Origin: an uncultured Bacilli bacterium
GTDB lineage: Bacteria > Bacillota_I > Bacilli_A > RF39 > UBA660
Assembly (NCBI GenBank): GCA_944363855.1
Contig: CALVVM010000062.1
Span: 1-34,787, forward strand
Direction: 5' to 3'
Length of the DNA stretch: 34,787 nucleotides
Shown: positions 14,761 to 25,707 of the stretch, piece by piece
Layout of the letters: each line of letters starts with the position of its first letter
How positions within the stretch are numbered: position 1 is the first letter of the stretch
The notes under the pieces: model-generated
What the model was told of the DNA's origin: nothing
What the model saw: only the letters and a program-made list of their open reading frames with translations
Database searches by the model: none
Position numbers and translations under genes: made by a program

Positions 14761-15186
14761 GTGGCACAAAAAGTAAAAGAAATTAAATTACAAATTCCAG
14801 CAGGAAAAGCAACACCAGCTCCTCCAGTAGGAACTGTACTTGGTCCAGCAGGAATTAACTTACAAGAATTCTGTACAAAATATAATGATGCAACTAGAGA
14901 TAAAATGGGAGATATATTACCAGTTGTAATTTCTATTTATGAAGATAGAACATTCGATTTTGTAATCAAAACTCCACCAACAGCATTCTTAATAAAGAAA
15001 ATATGCAATGTTAAAAAAGGTTCTGCTAAAGGTTCTAAAGAACCAGTTGGAACTATGTCTCAAGCACAACTTAAACAAATTGCTGAGATTAAATTACCAG
15101 ACTTAAACTGTTATTCAGTTGAAGAAGCCATGAAGATTGTTGCAGGTACTGCAAAAAACATGGGTGTTAAAGTAGAAGAAAATTAA
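14761..15186 (+). CDS. rplK: Ribosomal protein L11 (uL11)
   Basis: A 141-residue protein of the GTPase-associated centre that binds 23S rRNA helices 43/44 and supports elongation-factor function and the stringent response. Diagnostic stretches are KLQIPAGKATPAPPVGTVLG near the start and IKTPPTAFLIKK in the middle. GTG at 14761 is chosen because AGGAGG (14747-14752) lies 8 bases upstream and MAQKVKEIKLQ matches the family N-terminus; an earlier in-frame TTG would overlap that site. Confidence 0.96.
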   Translation: MAQKVKEIKLQIPAGKATPAPPVGTVLGPAGINLQEFCTKYNDATRDKMGDILPVVISIYEDRTFDFVIKTPPTAFLIKKICNVKKGSAKGSKEPVGTMSQAQLKQIAEIKLPDLNCYSVEEAMKIVAGTAKNMGVKVEEN

Positions 15187-15270
15187 TTATAAAAAAATAT
15201 AATGATGAATAATGAATTCCGCTTTTCATTTAAGATATCATTAATAAAAAATATTAAATAGGAGGTTAAT

Positions 15271-15966
15271 ATGAAAAGAGGGAAAAAGTATTTAGAAGCT
15301 GCTAGTAAAATAGAAAAAGGAAAAGCTTACTCTATAGAAGAAGCAGTAAAATTATTAAAAGAAACTAAAACAGCTAACTTTGATGAATCTGTTGAATTAG
15401 TTTTAAGACTTAACTTAGATACTAAAAAAGCAGATCAACAATTAAGAGGAGCTACAGTACTTCCAAATGGTATAGGTAAAACTAAAAAAGTTTTAGTTAT
15501 AGCTCGTGGAGTTAAAGCTACTGAAGCTAAAGAAGCTGGAGCTGACTTTGTAGGAGATTTAGATATGATTGAAAAAATTGAAAAAGAAAACTGGTTCGAT
15601 TTCGATACAATGATAGCTACTCCAGATATGATGCCTGCTTTAGGTAAAATTGGACGTGTTTTAGGACCTCGTGGATTAATGCCAAACCCTAAAACAGGAA
15701 CAGTTACTATGGATGTTAAAAAAGCTGTAGAAGACGTTAAAAAAGGTCGTGTTGAATACAGAACTGATTCATATGGTAACGTTGCAGTATTAGTTGGTAA
15801 AGTTTCATTTGATGATGAAAAATTAGTAGAAAATATTAAATCTTTCGTATCACTAATTAATAAAACTAAACCTAGTACAGTTAAAGGTAAATATATGTTA
15901 AATATTGCTATAGCTAGTACAATGGGTCCTGGTATTAAAGTTGATACAGCAAGTTTTGAAAATTAA
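15271..15966 (+). CDS. rplA: Ribosomal protein L1 (uL1)
   Basis: A 231-residue L1-stalk protein that binds 23S rRNA near the E site and is also the usual translational repressor of the L11-L1 operon. The [20 protein letters not shown] start and the signature [19 protein letters not shown] are clear. AGGAGG precedes the ATG. The 84-base gap after rplK contains an AATGAA/TTCATT hairpin but no promoter as strong as those nearby, so rplK and rplA are probably cotranscribed. Confidence 0.97.
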   Translation: MKRGKKYLEAASKIEKGKAYSIEEAVKLLKETKTANFDESVELVLRLNLDTKKADQQLRGATVLPNGIGKTKKVLVIARGVKATEAKEAGADFVGDLDMIEKIEKENWFDFDTMIATPDMMPALGKIGRVLGPRGLMPNPKTGTVTMDVKKAVEDVKKGRVEYRTDSYGNVAVLVGKVSFDDEKLVENIKSFVSLINKTKPSTVKGKYMLNIAIASTMGPGIKVDTASFEN

Positions 15967-15969
15967 TTA

Positions 15970-15998
15970 TTTACAAATAAAAAAAACTGTGTTATAAT
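15970..15998 (+). promoter_or_regulatory. Promoter of rplJ-rplL
   Basis: TTTACA (15970-15975), 17-base spacer, TATAAT (15993-15998), starting right after the rplA stop. Predicted start near 16005. Confidence 0.82.
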
Positions 15999-16004
15999 AA
16001 CGTC

Positions 16005-16112
16005 AGTTGGAGAAATAGTACCGTAGACAGTAGGGGCTTCGTCTTAATAATCCTACCGAGGAACAGAAGTTTAAGTTCAATCAAAGTCTACGATATCCGT
16101 AGGCTTTTTATA
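16005..16112 (+). promoter_or_regulatory. L10 (rplJ) ribosomal leader with terminator/antiterminator switch
   Basis: Matches the Firmicute L10 leader in layout: GTAGG (16030-16034) pairs with CCTAC (16052-16056) next to CCGAGG. CGTAGAC (16022-16028) pairs perfectly with GTCTACG (16086-16092). The same GTCTACG can instead pair with CGTAGGC (16098-16104), forming a terminator stem with a TTTTT tail (16105-16109). The two pairings exclude each other, so L10(L12) binding to the first fold could set the outcome. Confidence 0.75.
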
Positions 16113-16141
16113 TACACGGTGCAAAGATTAGGAGGTGTTTT

Positions 16142-16633
16142 ATGGCAAATCCAAAGATATTAGAAGCTAAACAAGTAATTATTGATGAAATAGCTAATAA
16201 TGTAAAAGAATCTAGTTCATTTATTTTCTTGGAAAATCATGGCTTAACAGTTTCTGAAACTATGGAATTAAGAAGAAAATTAAAAGAATCTAATTCTGAA
16301 TTAAAAATCTATAAAAACACTTTAGTAGCTCGTGCTCTTAAAGATTTAAATATAGATTTAGAATCAGAATTAAATGGTCCAAAAGTTGTTGCTTTTGGTA
16401 AAGATGTTATTGAACCAATTAAAGCGGTAGCTGAATTCGCTAAAAAACATGATAAATTAGAGATGAAAGTTGGTATCGTTGATGGTAAAGTAACTGAATT
16501 AGATGAATTAAAGAAACTTGCAACTATTCCATCAAGAGAAGGATTACTTACAATGTTTGCGAGTGGTTTACTTGCAATTCCAAGAGACTTTGCAATATGC
16601 TTAGATTTACATAGTAAAAATTTAGAAAATTAA
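16142..16633 (+). CDS. rplJ: Ribosomal protein L10 (uL10)
   Basis: A 163-residue stalk base protein that anchors L7/L12 dimers to the ribosome. The N-terminal KILEAKQVIIDEIANNVKES, the RRKLKESNSELKIYKNTLVARAL core and the C-terminal helix for L12 binding are recognisable. AGGAGG lies 6 bases before the ATG. Expression is probably autoregulated through the leader at 16005-16112. rplL follows 37 bases later. Confidence 0.96.
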   Translation: MANPKILEAKQVIIDEIANNVKESSSFIFLENHGLTVSETMELRRKLKESNSELKIYKNTLVARALKDLNIDLESELNGPKVVAFGKDVIEPIKAVAEFAKKHDKLEMKVGIVDGKVTELDELKKLATIPSREGLLTMFASGLLAIPRDFAICLDLHSKNLEN

Positions 16634-16670
16634 TTTTAAAAAAATATATAGATAAGGGAGGAAATGAATT

Positions 16671-17039
16671 ATGGCAAAATTAAGCGCAAAAGAAATTATC
16701 GATTCTCTAAAAGAAATGACTCTTTTAGAAATCAAAGAAGTAGTAGATTTAATGAAAGAAGAGTTTGGTGTTGATCCAAGTGCGGTAGCAGTTGCTGCTG
16801 CTCCAGCTGCTGAAGCTGCAAGTGAAGGACCAAGTGCTGTTGATGTTGTATTAGCAAGTGCTGGTGCTAACAAAATCGCTGTTATCAAATTAATCAAAGA
16901 AGTTACAGGATTAGGTTTAGGAGAATCTAAAGCTATCGCTGATAATGGTGGAGTTGTTAAAGAAAAAGTTGCTACTGCTGAAGCTGAAGAATTAAAAGCT
17001 AAATTCGAAGAAGCTGGTGCTACAATCGAATTAAAATAA
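16671..17039 (+). CDS. rplL: Ribosomal protein L7/L12 (bL12)
   Basis: A 122-residue stalk protein that recruits translational GTPases. It has an N-terminal dimerisation domain (about 1-33), an Ala-rich hinge (about 39-53), and a C-terminal domain with the signature IAVIKLIKEVTGLGLGESK. GGGAGG precedes the ATG. A hairpin follows the gene. The Ala-rich hinge produces a spurious open frame on the other strand. Confidence 0.97.
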   Translation: MAKLSAKEIIDSLKEMTLLEIKEVVDLMKEEFGVDPSAVAVAAAPAAEAASEGPSAVDVVLASAGANKIAVIKLIKEVTGLGLGESKAIADNGGVVKEKVATAEAEELKAKFEEAGATIELK

Positions 17040-17057
17040 TAAGTAATTTATGGTTTT

Positions 17058-17085
17058 AAGCCTGTACTAAAATTAGTATGGGCTT
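17058..17085 (+). terminator. Hairpin after rplL, weak terminator
   Basis: AAGCC..TACTAA / TTAGTA..GGCTT, a long stem but with only a short T run (TTTC). It may pass some transcription into the lipoprotein and methyltransferase genes. Confidence 0.55.
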
Positions 17086-17112
17086 TCGCCGTTTCTAAAT
17101 GGGGGTAGTTTG

Positions 17113-17658
17113 ATGTTTAAAATTAAAGAAGGTACGGTTAGAAACTTAAATAAAAAGTTAGTAACAGGAGCACTTATCACAACTCTTGTGATGAGTAGTT
17201 TAACTGGATGTACAAATACTAAAGATTTTGAATATGAAAGATTAGACAATGCTGGAAGACAAGTAGTCCAAATGACAGGTACAATGGAATCAGAGGTTGC
17301 TAATGATTTAAAAGTTATAGAATTAAAAGTATTTGATGAAGAATATTTGTTTCTAGCTAGAAGATATGATATGGGAACTAATGTTAATGGAAAATGGGCC
17401 TATACATATGAATACTGGGATGTATTTGAAGATTATCAAATAATTTCATTAACTGGTTTAGTTGGTGTTGATCCTGTAGAAATTGATACATCTAAAGAGA
17501 ACTTTAAATTAGTTAAAGAAACATCTTTGAATGAATATTTAATATATTATGGATATAAACAAAAAGAATATACTCCTGATGAATTGGAAAAAATATTTTA
17601 TAAAATAAAATCAGAGTATATATTTAAAGAAGAAAAACAATTAGTTAAGGAAAAATAG
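17113..17658 (+). CDS. Predicted lipoprotein of unknown function (181 aa)
   Basis: A basic N-terminus (about 1-16), a hydrophobic segment, and a lipobox LTGC with the lipidation Cys at residue 33 predict export and anchoring to the outer face of the membrane. The mature part is rich in Tyr and acidic residues and shows no recognised domain. ATG 17113 follows GGGGG by 7 bases; a TTG three bases earlier is unlikely. The stop is one base from the next ATG, so it is coupled to the methyltransferase gene. Its place between rplL and the ybxB-like gene is not part of the usual conserved order, so it may be an insertion. Confidence 0.65.
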   Translation: MFKIKEGTVRNLNKKLVTGALITTLVMSSLTGCTNTKDFEYERLDNAGRQVVQMTGTMESEVANDLKVIELKVFDEEYLFLARRYDMGTNVNGKWAYTYEYWDVFEDYQIISLTGLVGVDPVEIDTSKENFKLVKETSLNEYLIYYGYKQKEYTPDELEKIFYKIKSEYIFKEEKQLVKEK

Positions 17659-17659
17659 T

Positions 17660-18247
17660 ATGGCATTTTATTTTGATAAAGATACAAATGTAGAAAGTAA
17701 AGAAGTTACTACTAGAGCAGAAATAGATGGTAAACTTTATACTTTTAAAACAGATAATAATGTATTTTCAAAAAAACGTTTAGACTTTGGTACCAGAACC
17801 TTACTTGAAAGTATAGATATTAAAAATATTAGTGGTAATGTACTTGATTTTGGATGTGGATATGGGCCAATTGGTATCTATATTAAATCAAATACGAATG
17901 CTAATGTTGATATGATTGATGTTAATCTTAGGGCTTTAAATCTGGCTCATGTAAATGCTAGTTTAAATAAAGTAGATGTTAATATTTTTGAAAGTGATAT
18001 TTATAGTAATGTAGATAAAAAGTATGACTATATAATTACTAATCCACCTATTAGAGTAGGTAAAAAAATATTATATGAAATACTAATTAAAGCAAAAGAT
18101 TATTTAAAGAAAGATGGGCACTTAATATTTGTAATAAATAAGGATCAGGGTGCTAAAAGTACTATGAAAGATATGCAAGAATATTACAGTGTAAATCTGT
18201 TAGAAAAAAACAAAGGTTTTTATGTAATTGATTGTCAAAATCATTGA
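17660..18247 (+). CDS. Class I SAM-dependent methyltransferase, YbxB/RsmC-like
   Basis: A 195-residue MTS-domain methyltransferase. Motif I is LDFGCGYGPIG (about 62-72) and the N6/N2-methylation motif is NPPIR (about 128-132), as in rRNA guanine-N2 methyltransferases RsmC/RlmG. It is a single-domain form, half the size of E. coli RsmC, matching YbxB, which lies between rplL and rpoB in Bacillus as here. The likely substrate is rRNA but is not proven. It ends in TGA (18245-18247), which is part of the TTGACA -35 of the rpoB promoter. Confidence 0.85.
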   Translation: MAFYFDKDTNVESKEVTTRAEIDGKLYTFKTDNNVFSKKRLDFGTRTLLESIDIKNISGNVLDFGCGYGPIGIYIKSNTNANVDMIDVNLRALNLAHVNASLNKVDVNIFESDIYSNVDKKYDYIITNPPIRVGKKILYEILIKAKDYLKKDGHLIFVINKDQGAKSTMKDMQEYYSVNLLEKNKGFYVIDCQNH

Positions 18248-18272
18248 CATATTGCTAAGTTTGATATATAAT
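18244..18272 (+). promoter_or_regulatory. Promoter of rpoB-rpoC
   Basis: TTGACA (18244-18249), 17-base spacer, TATAAT (18267-18272): a perfect consensus. The -35 contains the TGA stop of the upstream gene. The leader (about 18279-18343) can form CATATATT / AATATGTG followed by TTTTCT, a possible weak attenuator. Confidence 0.9.
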
Positions 18273-18343
18273 TATAAATTGGCGGCATATATTATTCTGC
18301 TTAATATGTGTTTTCTAGAAAATATAGTTTATGGGGTGAAAGA

Positions 18344-21300
18344 GTGGCTTATACAGTTAAAAAATTCGGTGATTACCGTGAAAGAAGAAATTATGGAAAA
18401 ACAAAAAATGCAATTGAATTAAACAATTTATTGGAAATTCAAAAAAAGTCATATGATTGGTTTATGACTGAAGGAATAAAAGAAGTATTCGATGATATCT
18501 TTCCTGTTGAAAGCTTTACAGGAAATTTAACTTTAGAATTTGGAGAATATTCTTTTGAAGAGCCAAGATACTCAATTAAAGGTTGCAAAGATAGATATGC
18601 AACTTATGCTGCACCTATAAAAGTGCAAGCAAGACTTTTTAACCAAGAAACCGGTGAAGTTAAAGAGCAAGAAATTTATTTAGGTGATATGCCTATAATG
18701 ACAGATGGTGGTACATTTATAATCAACGGAGCAGAACGTGTTATAGTATCACAATTAGTTCGTTCACCAAGTACTTATTATTCAAGAGAAATAGATAAGA
18801 AAAATGGTAAATCTATTATCACTTCTCAAATAATACCAACTCGTGGAACATGGCTAGAATATGAAACTGATGCAAGAGATGTTATTTACTGTCGTATCGA
18901 TAGAACAAGAAAGGTACCAGTAACAACTTTACTTAGAGCTTTAGGTTTATCTAGTGATGCTGATATAATCGATTTATTTGGTGAAGATGATTATATTATG
19001 AGAACTATCGAAAAAGATGCTAATAAAAATACAGATGAATCTTTAATCGATATTCACTCTAAATTAAGACCAGGTGAACCAAGTACTTTAGATAGTGCTA
19101 AAAACCAATTAATTACTAGATTCTTTGATGCTTTTAGATATGATTTAGCAAAAGTAGGACGTTATAAATTTAATAGAAAATTAAACGTAATTGATAGATT
19201 ATATGATTGTATACTTGCTGAAGATATTAAAGTAAATGGAGAACTTAAGTTTGAAAAAGGTACTTTAGTAACAAAAGAAGTATTAGAAGAATTAAAACCT
19301 ATAATGGCTGATGGATATGGTGTTAAAGAAGTTCTAATCAATGAAGAATTAGATGCTTATAACAAAGTTCAAATAGTTAAAGTTTATTCTAAAACTAATC
19401 CTGAAAAGGTTGTTAAAATTATTGGTAATGATCAATCAATTGAAGAAAAAAGACTTACTATTTCAGATGTATATGCATCAGTATCTTACTATTTAAATTT
19501 ACACCAAGGTATTGGATCTTATGATGAAATAGACCACTTATCAAATAGACGTGTAAGACAAGTGGGAGAATTATTACAAAATCAATTTAGAGTAGGTGTA
19601 TCTAGAATTGAAAGAGTTATTCGTGATAGAATGAGTACTCAAGAAATAGCTGAAGTAACACCTAAAACATTGATAAATATTAGACCATTAACTGCTGCAA
19701 TTAAAGAGTTCTTTGGTTCAAGTCAATTATCTCAATTCATGGATCAAACTAACCCAGTTGCAGAATTAGCTAATAAACGTCGTTTATCTAGTTTAGGACC
19801 TGGTGGTTTATCAAGAGATAGAGCTGGTATGGAAGTTCGTGACGTTAATCCATCTCACTATGGAAGATTATGTCCAATCGAATCTCCAGAAGGACCAAAT
19901 ATCGGACTTATAACATCACTAGCTAGTTATGCTAAAGTTAATGATTATGGATTTATTATGACTCCATATAGAAAAGTTGAAAATGGTCATTTAACAGATG
20001 AAATTAGATATATGACAGCTGATGAAGAATTAGATTATCATATTTCACAAGCAACTGTTAAATTAGATGAAAACGATAACTTTGTAGACAAAACTGTTCC
20101 TGTACGTTTCCGTGGAGAGAACATAATGATAAAGAGTAAAGATGTTGATTATATAGACGTATCAAGTCAACAAGTTGTATCTATAACAACTGCAGGTATT
20201 CCATTCCTTGAACACGATGATGGAAAACGTGCACTGATGGGTGCAAACATGCAACGTCAAGCAATCCCACTTTTACAAGTAGAAGCTCCAATTGTTGGTA
20301 CTGGTATTGAAGCTATAAGTGCAAGAGATAGTGGAGCTGTTATAATCGCTAAAGCTGATGGTGTTGTTGATTATGTAGACTCTAGAAAAATCTTAGTAAA
20401 AACTAAAGGTGGTATGGATACATATTACTTAAATGATTTTGAAAGAAGTAACAATGGTACTTGTTATCATCAAAAACCAATTGTTAAAGCTAAAGATAAA
20501 GTTAAAATGGGGCAAGTTATTGCTGATGGTCCATCTACTGATATGGGAGAAATGGCTCTTGGTAGAAACGTTACAGTAGCATTCATGAACTTTAACGGAT
20601 ATAACTACGAAGATGCTGTTATCTTAAATGAAAGATTAGTTAGAGATGATGTTTATACATCTATCCATATTCAAGATTATCAAATTGAATGTAGAGATAC
20701 TAAATTAGGACCTGAAGAATTTACTAGAGATATTCCAAATGTTAGTGAAGAAGCTCGTAAAAACTTAGATGAAAACGGACTTATTCGTATTGGTACTGAA
20801 GTACATGATGATGATATCTTAGTAGGTAAAGTTACTCCAAAAGGAATGGCAGAACTTACTAGTGAAGAAAAATTACTTCATGCTATATTTGGAGAAAAAA
20901 CTCGTGAAGTTAGAGATACATCACTTCGTGTTCCACACGGTGGGGAAGGGATTGTTCACGATATTAAAGTATTTACTAAAGAAGATACAGATGAACTTCC
21001 AGCAGGAGTTTCTAAAATAATTCGTGTTTATATAGCACAAAAACGTAAAATTACTGTTGGAGATAAAATGGCTGGGCGTCATGGTAATAAAGGTGTTATT
21101 TCACTTGTATTACCTTCAGAAGATATGCCATATTTAGCAGACGGTACTCCAGTAGATATCTTACTTAATCCTCTAGGAGTTCCAAGCCGTATGAACATTG
21201 GACAAATACTTGAAATGCATTTAGGTGCAGCTGCTAAAAAACTCGGTATTCATGTTGCTACTCCAGTATTCAGCGGTGCTGAAAGAGAAGAAATTGTAGA

Positions 21301-22006
21301 TGCTTTAAAAGAAGCAGGATTAGATGAAGATGGTAAGACAGTACTTTATGATGGACGTACTGGTGAACCATTTGATAATCGTATAAGTGTTGGTGTTATG
21401 TATATGATTAAACTACACCACATGGTAGACGATAAATTACATGCTCGTTCAACTGGACCATACAGTATGGTTACACAACAACCATTAGGTGGTAAAGCTC
21501 AATTTGGTGGTCAAAGATTTGGAGAAATGGAAGTTTGGGCATTATATGCTTATGGTGCTGCTCATGTTCTTCAAGAAATGATGACAATCAAATCAGATGA
21601 TGTTATTGGACGTGTTAAAGTTTATGAATCTTTAGTTAAGGGAACACCAATTCCAAAATCAGGTGTACCAGAAAGTTTCAGAGTACTTATTAAAGAGTTC
21701 CAAGCACTTGGACTTGATATAACAGTACTTAATGATAAAGGAAACTTTGTAGAACTTAAAGAATTAGAGGAAGCAGATAAAGACGATAATTTACTAGATC
21801 CAAAAGAAGTTAAAGTAGAATCTAATTTAGTAAATGAAGATTCAGATGAAGAAGCATTTGAAGATTATGAAGATGATTTAGATGATGAAGAATATGTTGA
21901 TGAATTAGATGATAACTTCGAAGATGAAGAAGATGAATTCGAAGAAAATGATTTGGATGAAGTAGAAGAAGTAGATGAAGAAGAATTAGAGGAGGATGAG
22001 GAATAA
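18344..22006 (+). CDS. rpoB: RNA polymerase beta subunit
   Basis: The 1220-residue catalytic beta subunit. Recognised parts include [20 protein letters not shown], the rifampicin-pocket region from [13 protein letters not shown] through [17 protein letters not shown] and the C-terminal [18 protein letters not shown] 18344 is chosen because [17 protein letters not shown] aligns with the family N-terminus and GGGGTG lies 5 bases upstream; an ATG at 18331 is followed by a stop. The last 60 residues or so form an extremely Asp/Glu-rich tail, longer than I expect for the family. The rpoC AGGAGG is inside that tail and the stop shares a base with the rpoC ATG. Confidence 0.98.
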   Translation: MAYTVKKFGDYRERRNYGKTKNAIELNNLLEIQKKSYDWFMTEGIKEVFDDIFPVESFTGNLTLEFGEYSFEEPRYSIKGCKDRYATYAAPIKVQARLFNQETGEVKEQEIYLGDMPIMTDGGTFIINGAERVIVSQLVRSPSTYYSREIDKKNGKSIITSQIIPTRGTWLEYETDARDVIYCRIDRTRKVPVTTLLRALGLSSDADIIDLFGEDDYIMRTIEKDANKNTDESLIDIHSKLRPGEPSTLDSAKNQLITRFFDAFRYDLAKVGRYKFNRKLNVIDRLYDCILAEDIKVNGELKFEKGTLVTKEVLEELKPIMADGYGVKEVLINEELDAYNKVQIVKVYSKTNPEKVVKIIGNDQSIEEKRLTISDVYASVSYYLNLHQGIGSYDEIDHLSNRRVRQVGELLQNQFRVGVSRIERVIRDRMSTQEIAEVTPKTLINIRPLTAAIKEFFGSSQLSQFMDQTNPVAELANKRRLSSLGPGGLSRDRAGMEVRDVNPSHYGRLCPIESPEGPNIGLITSLASYAKVNDYGFIMTPYRKVENGHLTDEIRYMTADEELDYHISQATVKLDENDNFVDKTVPVRFRGENIMIKSKDVDYIDVSSQQVVSITTAGIPFLEHDDGKRALMGANMQRQAIPLLQVEAPIVGTGIEAISARDSGAVIIAKADGVVDYVDSRKILVKTKGGMDTYYLNDFERSNNGTCYHQKPIVKAKDKVKMGQVIADGPSTDMGEMALGRNVTVAFMNFNGYNYEDAVILNERLVRDDVYTSIHIQDYQIECRDTKLGPEEFTRDIPNVSEEARKNLDENGLIRIGTEVHDDDILVGKVTPKGMAELTSEEKLLHAIFGEKTREVRDTSLRVPHGGEGIVHDIKVFTKEDTDELPAGVSKIIRVYIAQKRKITVGDKMAGRHGNKGVISLVLPSEDMPYLADGTPVDILLNPLGVPSRMNIGQILEMHLGAAAKKLGIHVATPVFSGAEREEIVDALKEAGLDEDGKTVLYDGRTGEPFDNRISVGVMYMIKLHHMVDDKLHARSTGPYSMVTQQPLGGKAQFGGQRFGEMEVWALYAYGAAHVLQEMMTIKSDDVIGRVKVYESLVKGTPIPKSGVPESFRVLIKEFQALGLDITVLNDKGNFVELKELEEADKDDNLLDPKEVKVESNLVNEDSDEEAFEDYEDDLDDEEYVDELDDNFEDEEDEFEENDLDEVEEVDEEELEEDEE

Positions 22007-25000
22007 TGGATGTTAATAATTTTGAAGGATTAAAAATTAGTATTGCCTCACCTGAGAAAATTCGTTCTTGGTCATATGGTGAAGTTAAAAAAGCAGAAAC
22101 TATAAACTATCGTACTTTAAAACCAGAAAGAGAAGGTTTATTCTGTGAAAAAATATTCGGACCTACTAAAGATTTCGAATGTTCTTGTGGAAAATACAAG
22201 AGATTAAGATATAAAAATATCATATGTGATAGATGTGGAGTTGAAGTAACACGTGCTAAAGTTCGTCGTGAAAGAATGGGACACATAGAGTTAGCAACTC
22301 CAGTATCTCACATCTGGTTCTTTAAAGGTGTACCATCAAGAATGGGTCTTGTACTTGATATGAGTCCAAGAGACCTAGAAGAAGTTTTATATTTCGTAAG
22401 TTATGTAGTACTTGATCCAGGACCTGCTCCTTTAGAGAAAAAACAAACAATTTCTGATAAAGAATACCGTGCTTATTATGAAAAATACGGAAGTAGTTTT
22501 AGAGTAGGTATGGGTGCTGAAGCTATTAAAGAATTACTTGAACAAGTAGATCTTGATAAAGAAGTGGCTGATTTAAAAGCAGAAATTGAAGAAATAAAAG
22601 ACTCTCAAAGTCAAAAAAGGATTCGTTTAATTAAACGTTTAGATGTATTAAATGCATTCTTAGAATCAGGAAATCGTCCTGAGTGGATGATTTTAACAGC
22701 TTTACCTGTTATTCCACCAGAACTTAGACCAATGATTCAATTAGATGGTGGTAGATTTGCTACATCTGATTTAAATGACTTATATAGACGTGTTATTAAC
22801 CGTAATAATCGTTTAAAAAAATTAATGGAATTAGGAGCTCCATCAATAATTATTCAAAATGAAAAACGTATGCTTCAAGAAGCAGTAGATGCTTTATTTG
22901 ATAATGGTAGACGTGGAAGAAATATTACAGGAGCAGGAAATAGACCACTTAAATCTTTAGCTAGTATGTTAAAAGGTAAACAAGGTCGTTTCCGTCAAAA
23001 CTTACTTGGTAAACGTGTTGACTATTCTGGTCGTTCAGTTATCGTAGTAGGACCTAGTTTAAAAATGTATGAATGTGGTATTCCAAAAGAAATGGCTTTA
23101 GAGTTATTCAAACCACATGTAATTAATGGATTAGTTACAAAAGAAATAGCTAGTAACATTAAAGTTGCTAAAAGAATGATTGATAATCAAGATCCTAAAG
23201 TTTGGGATGTTGTAGAAGAAAAAATAAAAGAACACCCAGTAATGCTTAACCGTGCACCAACTCTTCACAGACTTGGTATCCAAGCATTCGAACCTAAATT
23301 AATTGAAGGTCGTTCAATTCGTCTACATCCACTTGTTTGTGCAGCATTCAATGCCGATTTCGATGGAGACCAAATGGCTGTTCACGTACCTATAACTGAA
23401 GAAGCTCAAGCAGAAGCTAGAATTCTTATGTTAGGTGCTAATAACATCCTTAAACCATCAGATGGTAAACCAATCGTTACTCCAGGACAAGATATGGTTC
23501 TTGGTAACTTCTATATAACTATAGAAAAAGCTGGATTACCAGGTGAAGGTAGAGTTTATAAAGATCCAAACGAAGTGTTAATGAGTTATGAAAGAAGAGA
23601 AATCACACTTCACACAAGAATCGCACTTCCAGTAAGTTCTTTCAAACACAAAATATTCCCAGATAAATATATGGATAAATATTTAGTAACTACTCCAGGT
23701 AAGATTTTATTCAATGAAATATTCCCAGATACTTTCCAATATATAGCTGAAGGTTCTTCAGAAAATATTGAAAAAGTTACTCCTAAAAAGTTCTTTATAG
23801 ATAAAGGAGAAAATATTCCTGAAAAAATCAAAGAAATGCCTATTGTAGATGCATTTGCTAAAGGTGTTTTATCTAAGTTAATCGCTCAAATTTATAAAAG
23901 ATATCAAACTACTGAAACTTCAGTAATGCTTGATAAATTAAAAGATTTAGGATTTAAATATTCGACACTTTCTGGAATAAGTATAGCTCTTAGTGATATT
24001 AAGGAATCTCAAAAGAAACCTGAAATAATTGCTAATAGTCAAAATATGGTAGATCAAGTTAATAAACAATTTAAACGTGGTTTAATAACTGATGAAGAAA
24101 GATATCAAAAAGTTGTTTCTATTTGGACAGATACTAAAAAACAAATTACAGCTGAATTAGAGTCAATGGTTAAAAATGATCAAGATAACCCAATTTGTAT
24201 AATGATGACTTCAAAAGCTCGTGGTGATATGGGGTCATATACACAATTAGTTGGTATGCGTGGATTATTCTCTAAACCAAATGGACAATCTGAAGAAATC
24301 CCAGTTATCTCATCATTTAGTGAAGGTATAACAGTGTCTGAGTTCTTCTTATCTACACACGGTACTCGTAAGGGTGCGGTAGATACAGCGTTAAAAACTG
24401 CCGATGCTGGATACTTAACTCGTCGTTTAGTTGACGTATCTCAAGATATAATCGTAAGAGAAGTAGATTGTGGTACTGAAGCTGGTACAGTTGTAGAAGC
24501 ATTTATAAACGATGCAGATGGAACTGTAATTGAATCTTTATATGACCGTATTTTAGGAAGATTTACAAACAAAAAGATTTTACACCCAGAAACTAAAGAA
24601 GTTATATGTGAAAAAGATACCTATATAACTGAACAAATTGCAGATAAGATAATTGCTGCAGGAATTACAAAAGTACCAATTAGAACAGTACTTACTTGTA
24701 GAACAGAACACGGTGTTTGTCAAAAATGTTATGGTCGTAACTTAGCTACTGGACAAATCGTTGAAGAAGGAGAAGCTGTAGGTATTATGGCTGCTCAATC
24801 TATCGGTGAACCAGGTACTCAGTTAACCATGAGAACTTTCAACACAGGTGGAGTTGCTGGAGACGACATCACTCAAGGTTTACCTCGTGTTCAAGAATTA
24901 TTCGAAGCTCGTAATCCAAAAGGAAAAGCTTCAATAGCTGAAATCAATGGTGTAATAACTAAGATTGAAGAAGAAAACGGTAAATACTTCATTTATATTA

Positions 25001-25641
25001 AAAATGATGTTGAAACTCGTAAACATACAACAAACTACAGTGTAAAACTTGCAGTTGTAGAAGGACAAGAAGTTGTTGCTGGACAAAGATTAACTCATGG
25101 AGCTATTAGTCCAAAAGAGTTATTAGTTGTAACAGATCCAATTTCTACTCAACAATATATCTTATCAGAAACTCAAAAAGTTTATCGTTCTCAAGGTGTT
25201 GATATCTCTGATAAACACGTTGAAATTATCGCTAAACGTATGATTTCTAAGATAAAAATAATTAACTCTGGTGATTCATATTTCTTACCAGGAACAATGG
25301 TTAACATAAATAACTTTACTGATATAAATAAAGGATTAATCCTTGAAGGAAAAAGACCTGCTACAGGTAGACCAGTATTACTTGGTATAACTAAAGCATC
25401 TCTAGAAACTGATTCATTCTTATCAGCAGCTTCATTCCAAGAAACAACTCGTATCTTAACAGATGCAGCTATTCACGGAAAAGTTGATAAACTTGAAGGA
25501 TTAAAAGAAAACGTTATCTTAGGTAAGTTAATACCTGCTGGTACAGGTGCTAAAAGATATAGAAAAGCTGATTATGAATTAGAACATGAAGCTTTAGAAG
25601 AAGAACCTTTAGAAGCACTTGAGCAAGAATTATTAGATTAA
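22006..25641 (+). CDS. rpoC: RNA polymerase beta' subunit
   Basis: A 1211-residue subunit with the catalytic NADFDGD (about 450-456) that binds Mg2+. The N-terminal zinc site is [13 protein letters not shown]...CDRCG (about 60-80) and the second zinc site lies near [11 protein letters not shown] (about 898). The clamp, bridge-helix and trigger-loop regions ([16 protein letters not shown]) are intact. It lacks large lineage inserts. The end is again acidic (Glu/Leu-rich). Coupled to rpoB by a one-base overlap. Confidence 0.98.
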   Translation: MDVNNFEGLKISIASPEKIRSWSYGEVKKAETINYRTLKPEREGLFCEKIFGPTKDFECSCGKYKRLRYKNIICDRCGVEVTRAKVRRERMGHIELATPVSHIWFFKGVPSRMGLVLDMSPRDLEEVLYFVSYVVLDPGPAPLEKKQTISDKEYRAYYEKYGSSFRVGMGAEAIKELLEQVDLDKEVADLKAEIEEIKDSQSQKRIRLIKRLDVLNAFLESGNRPEWMILTALPVIPPELRPMIQLDGGRFATSDLNDLYRRVINRNNRLKKLMELGAPSIIIQNEKRMLQEAVDALFDNGRRGRNITGAGNRPLKSLASMLKGKQGRFRQNLLGKRVDYSGRSVIVVGPSLKMYECGIPKEMALELFKPHVINGLVTKEIASNIKVAKRMIDNQDPKVWDVVEEKIKEHPVMLNRAPTLHRLGIQAFEPKLIEGRSIRLHPLVCAAFNADFDGDQMAVHVPITEEAQAEARILMLGANNILKPSDGKPIVTPGQDMVLGNFYITIEKAGLPGEGRVYKDPNEVLMSYERREITLHTRIALPVSSFKHKIFPDKYMDKYLVTTPGKILFNEIFPDTFQYIAEGSSENIEKVTPKKFFIDKGENIPEKIKEMPIVDAFAKGVLSKLIAQIYKRYQTTETSVMLDKLKDLGFKYSTLSGISIALSDIKESQKKPEIIANSQNMVDQVNKQFKRGLITDEERYQKVVSIWTDTKKQITAELESMVKNDQDNPICIMMTSKARGDMGSYTQLVGMRGLFSKPNGQSEEIPVISSFSEGITVSEFFLSTHGTRKGAVDTALKTADAGYLTRRLVDVSQDIIVREVDCGTEAGTVVEAFINDADGTVIESLYDRILGRFTNKKILHPETKEVICEKDTYITEQIADKIIAAGITKVPIRTVLTCRTEHGVCQKCYGRNLATGQIVEEGEAVGIMAAQSIGEPGTQLTMRTFNTGGVAGDDITQGLPRVQELFEARNPKGKASIAEINGVITKIEEENGKYFIYIKNDVETRKHTTNYSVKLAVVEGQEVVAGQRLTHGAISPKELLVVTDPISTQQYILSETQKVYRSQGVDISDKHVEIIAKRMISKIKIINSGDSYFLPGTMVNINNFTDINKGLILEGKRPATGRPVLLGITKASLETDSFLSAASFQETTRILTDAAIHGKVDKLEGLKENVILGKLIPAGTGAKRYRKADYELEHEALEEEPLEALEQELLD

Positions 25642-25644
25642 TAT

Positions 25645-25677
25645 AAAAGTGTAAACATTTCGTTTACACTTTTTTTC
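25645..25677 (+). terminator. Rho-independent terminator of rpoBC
   Basis: A perfect 12-base stem AAAAGTGTAAAC / GTTTACACTTTT with loop ATTTC and a long T tract. Confidence 0.93.
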
Positions 25678-25707
25678 TTTTATGTTAAAATTATAATAGG
25701 TGGTAAG

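Noticed and set aside
16622-16897. Minus-strand Ala-rich ORF
   Set aside because: It is the reverse-strand shadow of rplL and its Ala-rich hinge; no ribosome site.
18228-18422. Plus-strand 64-codon ORF across the rpoB start
   Set aside because: It overlaps the methyltransferase end, the rpoB promoter and the rpoB N-terminus in another frame and has no ribosome site.
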